6,977 nt of DNA, from positions 1 to 6,977 of the forward strand of contig JAQGJZ010000065.1 in assembly GCA_028290385.1 (NCBI GenBank). The letters run 5' to 3'. The translations under genes and the position numbers were made by a program. Below are positions 5,641-6,977 of the stretch, one piece after another (within the stretch, counting starts at the first letter, position 1; every line of letters begins with the position of its first letter). The notes under the pieces are model-generated. The model ran no database searches. It was given only the letters and a program-made list of their open reading frames with translations, and had not been told where the DNA came from. The stretch comes from Enterovirga sp. GTDB taxonomy: Bacteria > Pseudomonadota > Alphaproteobacteria > Rhizobiales > Beijerinckiaceae.

Positions 5641-6977
5641 TCAGTGCGCGAGGCTCTTGTTGATCTCGTCGACCATCTTCTTCGCGTCGCCGAACAGCAT
5701 CATGGTGTTGTCGTTGAAGAAGAGCGGGTTCTCGACGCCGGCATAGCCGGACCCCATGCCTCGCTTGATGAACAGCACGGTCTTCGCCTTCTCGACATCC
5801 AGGATCGGCATGCCGAAGATAGGCGAGGTCGGGTCGGTCTTCGCGGACGGGTTCGTCACGTCGTTGGCCCCGATGACGAAGGCGACGTCCGCCTGCGGGA
5901 ACTCGCCGTTGATGTCCTCGAGCTCTAACACCTCGTCGTAGGGGACGTTCGCTTCGGCGAGCAGCACGTTCATGTGCCCGGGCATGCGGCCGGCCACCGG
6001 GTGGATGGCGTATTTCACCTCGACGCCCTCCTTCTTGAGGGTATCGGCCATCTCGCGCAGCGAGTGCTGGGCCTGGGCGACCGCCATGCCGTAGCCCGGC
6101 ACGATGACGACCTTGGCGGCATTCTTCATGATGAAGGCCGCGTCGTCCGCCGAGCCCTGCTTGACGGGCCGGGTCTCGACCGCGCCACTCGCGGCACCCG
6201 CGCTCTCGCCGCCGAAGCCGCCGAGGATCACGGAGATGAAGCTCCGGTTCATCCCCTTGCACATGATGTAGGACAGGATGGCGCCGGAGGAGCCGACCAG
6301 CGCGCCCGTGATGATCAGGGCGAGGTTGCCGAGCGTGAACCCGATGCCGGCCGCGGCCCAGCCCGAATACGAGTTCAGCATCGACACGACGACCGGCATG
6401 TCCGCGCCGCCGATCGGGATGATCAGCGTCACGCCGAGCACGAACGAGACGAGCACGATCATCCAGAACGCGAAGTGGCTTTCCGTCTGGATGAGGACGA
6501 TGACCAGGATCACGAGCAGGACGGCGAGGCCGATGTTCAGCGCATGGCGCTGCGGCAGCATGATCGGCTTGCCCGACATGCGGCCGTCGAGCTTCAGGAA
6601 CGCGATGATGGAGCCCGTGAAGGTCAGCGCGCCGATCGCGGCGCCGAGCGCCATCTCGAACAGGGAGGCGCCGAAGATGCGGCCGGAGCCCGGGTTCACG
6701 ATGCCAAAGGCCTGCGGGGCGTAGAGCGCGCCGGCCGCCACCAGCACGGCCGCGAGGCCGACCAGCGAGTGGAAGGCTGCGACGAGCTGCGGCATCGCGG
6801 TCATCGGGACGCGGCGGGCCACGACGGCACCGATGCCGCCACCGATGCCGAGGCCGAAGATCACGAGAAGCCATCCGAGCACGCCGCCCGGCGGGTGGCC
6901 GGCCAGCGTCGTCACGATCGCGATGCCCATGCCGATCATCCCGAACAGGTTGCCCTGTCGGGAGGTGGTCGGGTGGG
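5641..6977 (-). CDS. pntB: NAD(P) transhydrogenase subunit beta (5' partial)
   Basis: Membrane subunit of the proton-translocating transhydrogenase, which transfers hydride between NADH and NADP+ using the proton gradient to make NADPH; it works with the NAD-binding alpha subunit(s). The frame continues past the first Met (6937-6939) to the window edge as HPTTSRQGNLFG, matching the conserved TSRQGN region of PntB, so the real start is outside; about 25 residues are missing compared with the 462-residue E. coli protein. Numbering from that Met: membrane domain dII about 1-240, with the conserved His57 in MPQLVAAFHSLVGLAAVL (equivalent to E. coli His91) and Asp180 in GGADMPVVVSMLNSYSGW. The NADP-binding domain dIII, about 260-432, carries PGYGMAVAQAQ (281-291), HPVAGRMPGHMNVLLAEA (313-330), GANDVTNP (357-364) and KRGMGSGYAGVENPLFF (392-408). 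All key motifs are intact. pntA genes would be expected just beyond the right edge. Confidence 0.97.
   Translation of the reverse strand, partial: HPTTSRQGNLFGMIGMGIAIVTTLAGHPPGGVLGWLLVIFGLGIGGGIGAVVARRVPMTAMPQLVAAFHSLVGLAAVLVAAGALYAPQAFGIVNPGSGRIFGASLFEMALGAAIGALTFTGSIIAFLKLDGRMSGKPIMLPQRHALNIGLAVLLVILVIVLIQTESHFAFWMIVLVSFVLGVTLIIPIGGADMPVVVSMLNSYSGWAAAGIGFTLGNLALIITGALVGSSGAILSYIMCKGMNRSFISVILGGFGGESAGAASGAVETRPVKQGSADDAAFIMKNAAKVVIVPGYGMAVAQAQHSLREMADTLKKEGVEVKYAIHPVAGRMPGHMNVLLAEANVPYDEVLELEDINGEFPQADVAFVIGANDVTNPSAKTDPTSPIFGMPILDVEKAKTVLFIKRGMGSGYAGVENPLFFNDNTMMLFGDAKKMVDEINKSLAH

Noticed and set aside
5579..6874. 431-codon frame on the - strand overlapping pntB
   Set aside because: It is a shifted frame of pntB, with an Arg/His-rich product; pntB in the other frame matches its family throughout.

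Overview
The window looks like a core-genome stretch of a high-GC alphaproteobacterium. The protein families, the strong G/C bias at third codon positions and the use of TTG and GTG starts fit the Hyphomicrobiales, and I would guess Methylobacteriaceae. That placement rests on general resemblance and was not tested. I see no rRNA, tRNA, CRISPR array, insertion sequence or phage gene.

Layout, left to right. (1) 1-1758, + strand: the C-terminal three quarters of an NADP-dependent malic enzyme of the MaeB type, fused to a phosphotransacetylase-like domain. It is cut by the window edge. (2) 1759-1845: a short, hairpin-rich junction with two strong inverted repeats. The second pairs with the first possible start codon of the next gene. 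(3) 1810-2331: an unrecognised small membrane protein with a heptad-repeat coiled coil. (4) 2448-3737: a CorC/HlyC-type membrane transporter (CNNM/DUF21, CBS pair, CorC_HlyC domain) that starts with TTG. (5) 3891-4151 and 4155-4577: a tightly coupled pair, an 86-residue tail-anchored protein of unknown function and a small HExxH zinc metallopeptidase. They lie in the same frame, separated only by TGA-GCC. (6) 4624-4899: a compact stress-gene unit with a possible EcfG-type promoter, a strong ribosome binding site, csbD-like gene and a textbook intrinsic terminator. (7) 5041-5484: a DUF606 (YdcZ-like) membrane protein. (8) 5641-6977, - strand: NAD(P) transhydrogenase subunit beta (pntB), convergent with gene 7 and cut at its N-terminus by the right edge.

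Functionally, the two flanking enzymes both bear on NADPH supply: malic enzyme makes NADPH from malate, and transhydrogenase makes it from NADH using the proton gradient. Both are partial and they face each other across six unrelated genes, so any link is suggestive only. The middle genes look like separate small units (membrane, ion and stress functions), not one pathway. I found no convincing new biological system. The items most worth a second look are the hairpin covering the start at 1810, the TGA-GCC-TTG junction of the metallopeptidase pair, the EcfG-like promoter of csbD, and the Arg-to-Leu change at a presumed catalytic position in the PTA-like domain of the malic enzyme. No gap between genes exceeds 300 bases.
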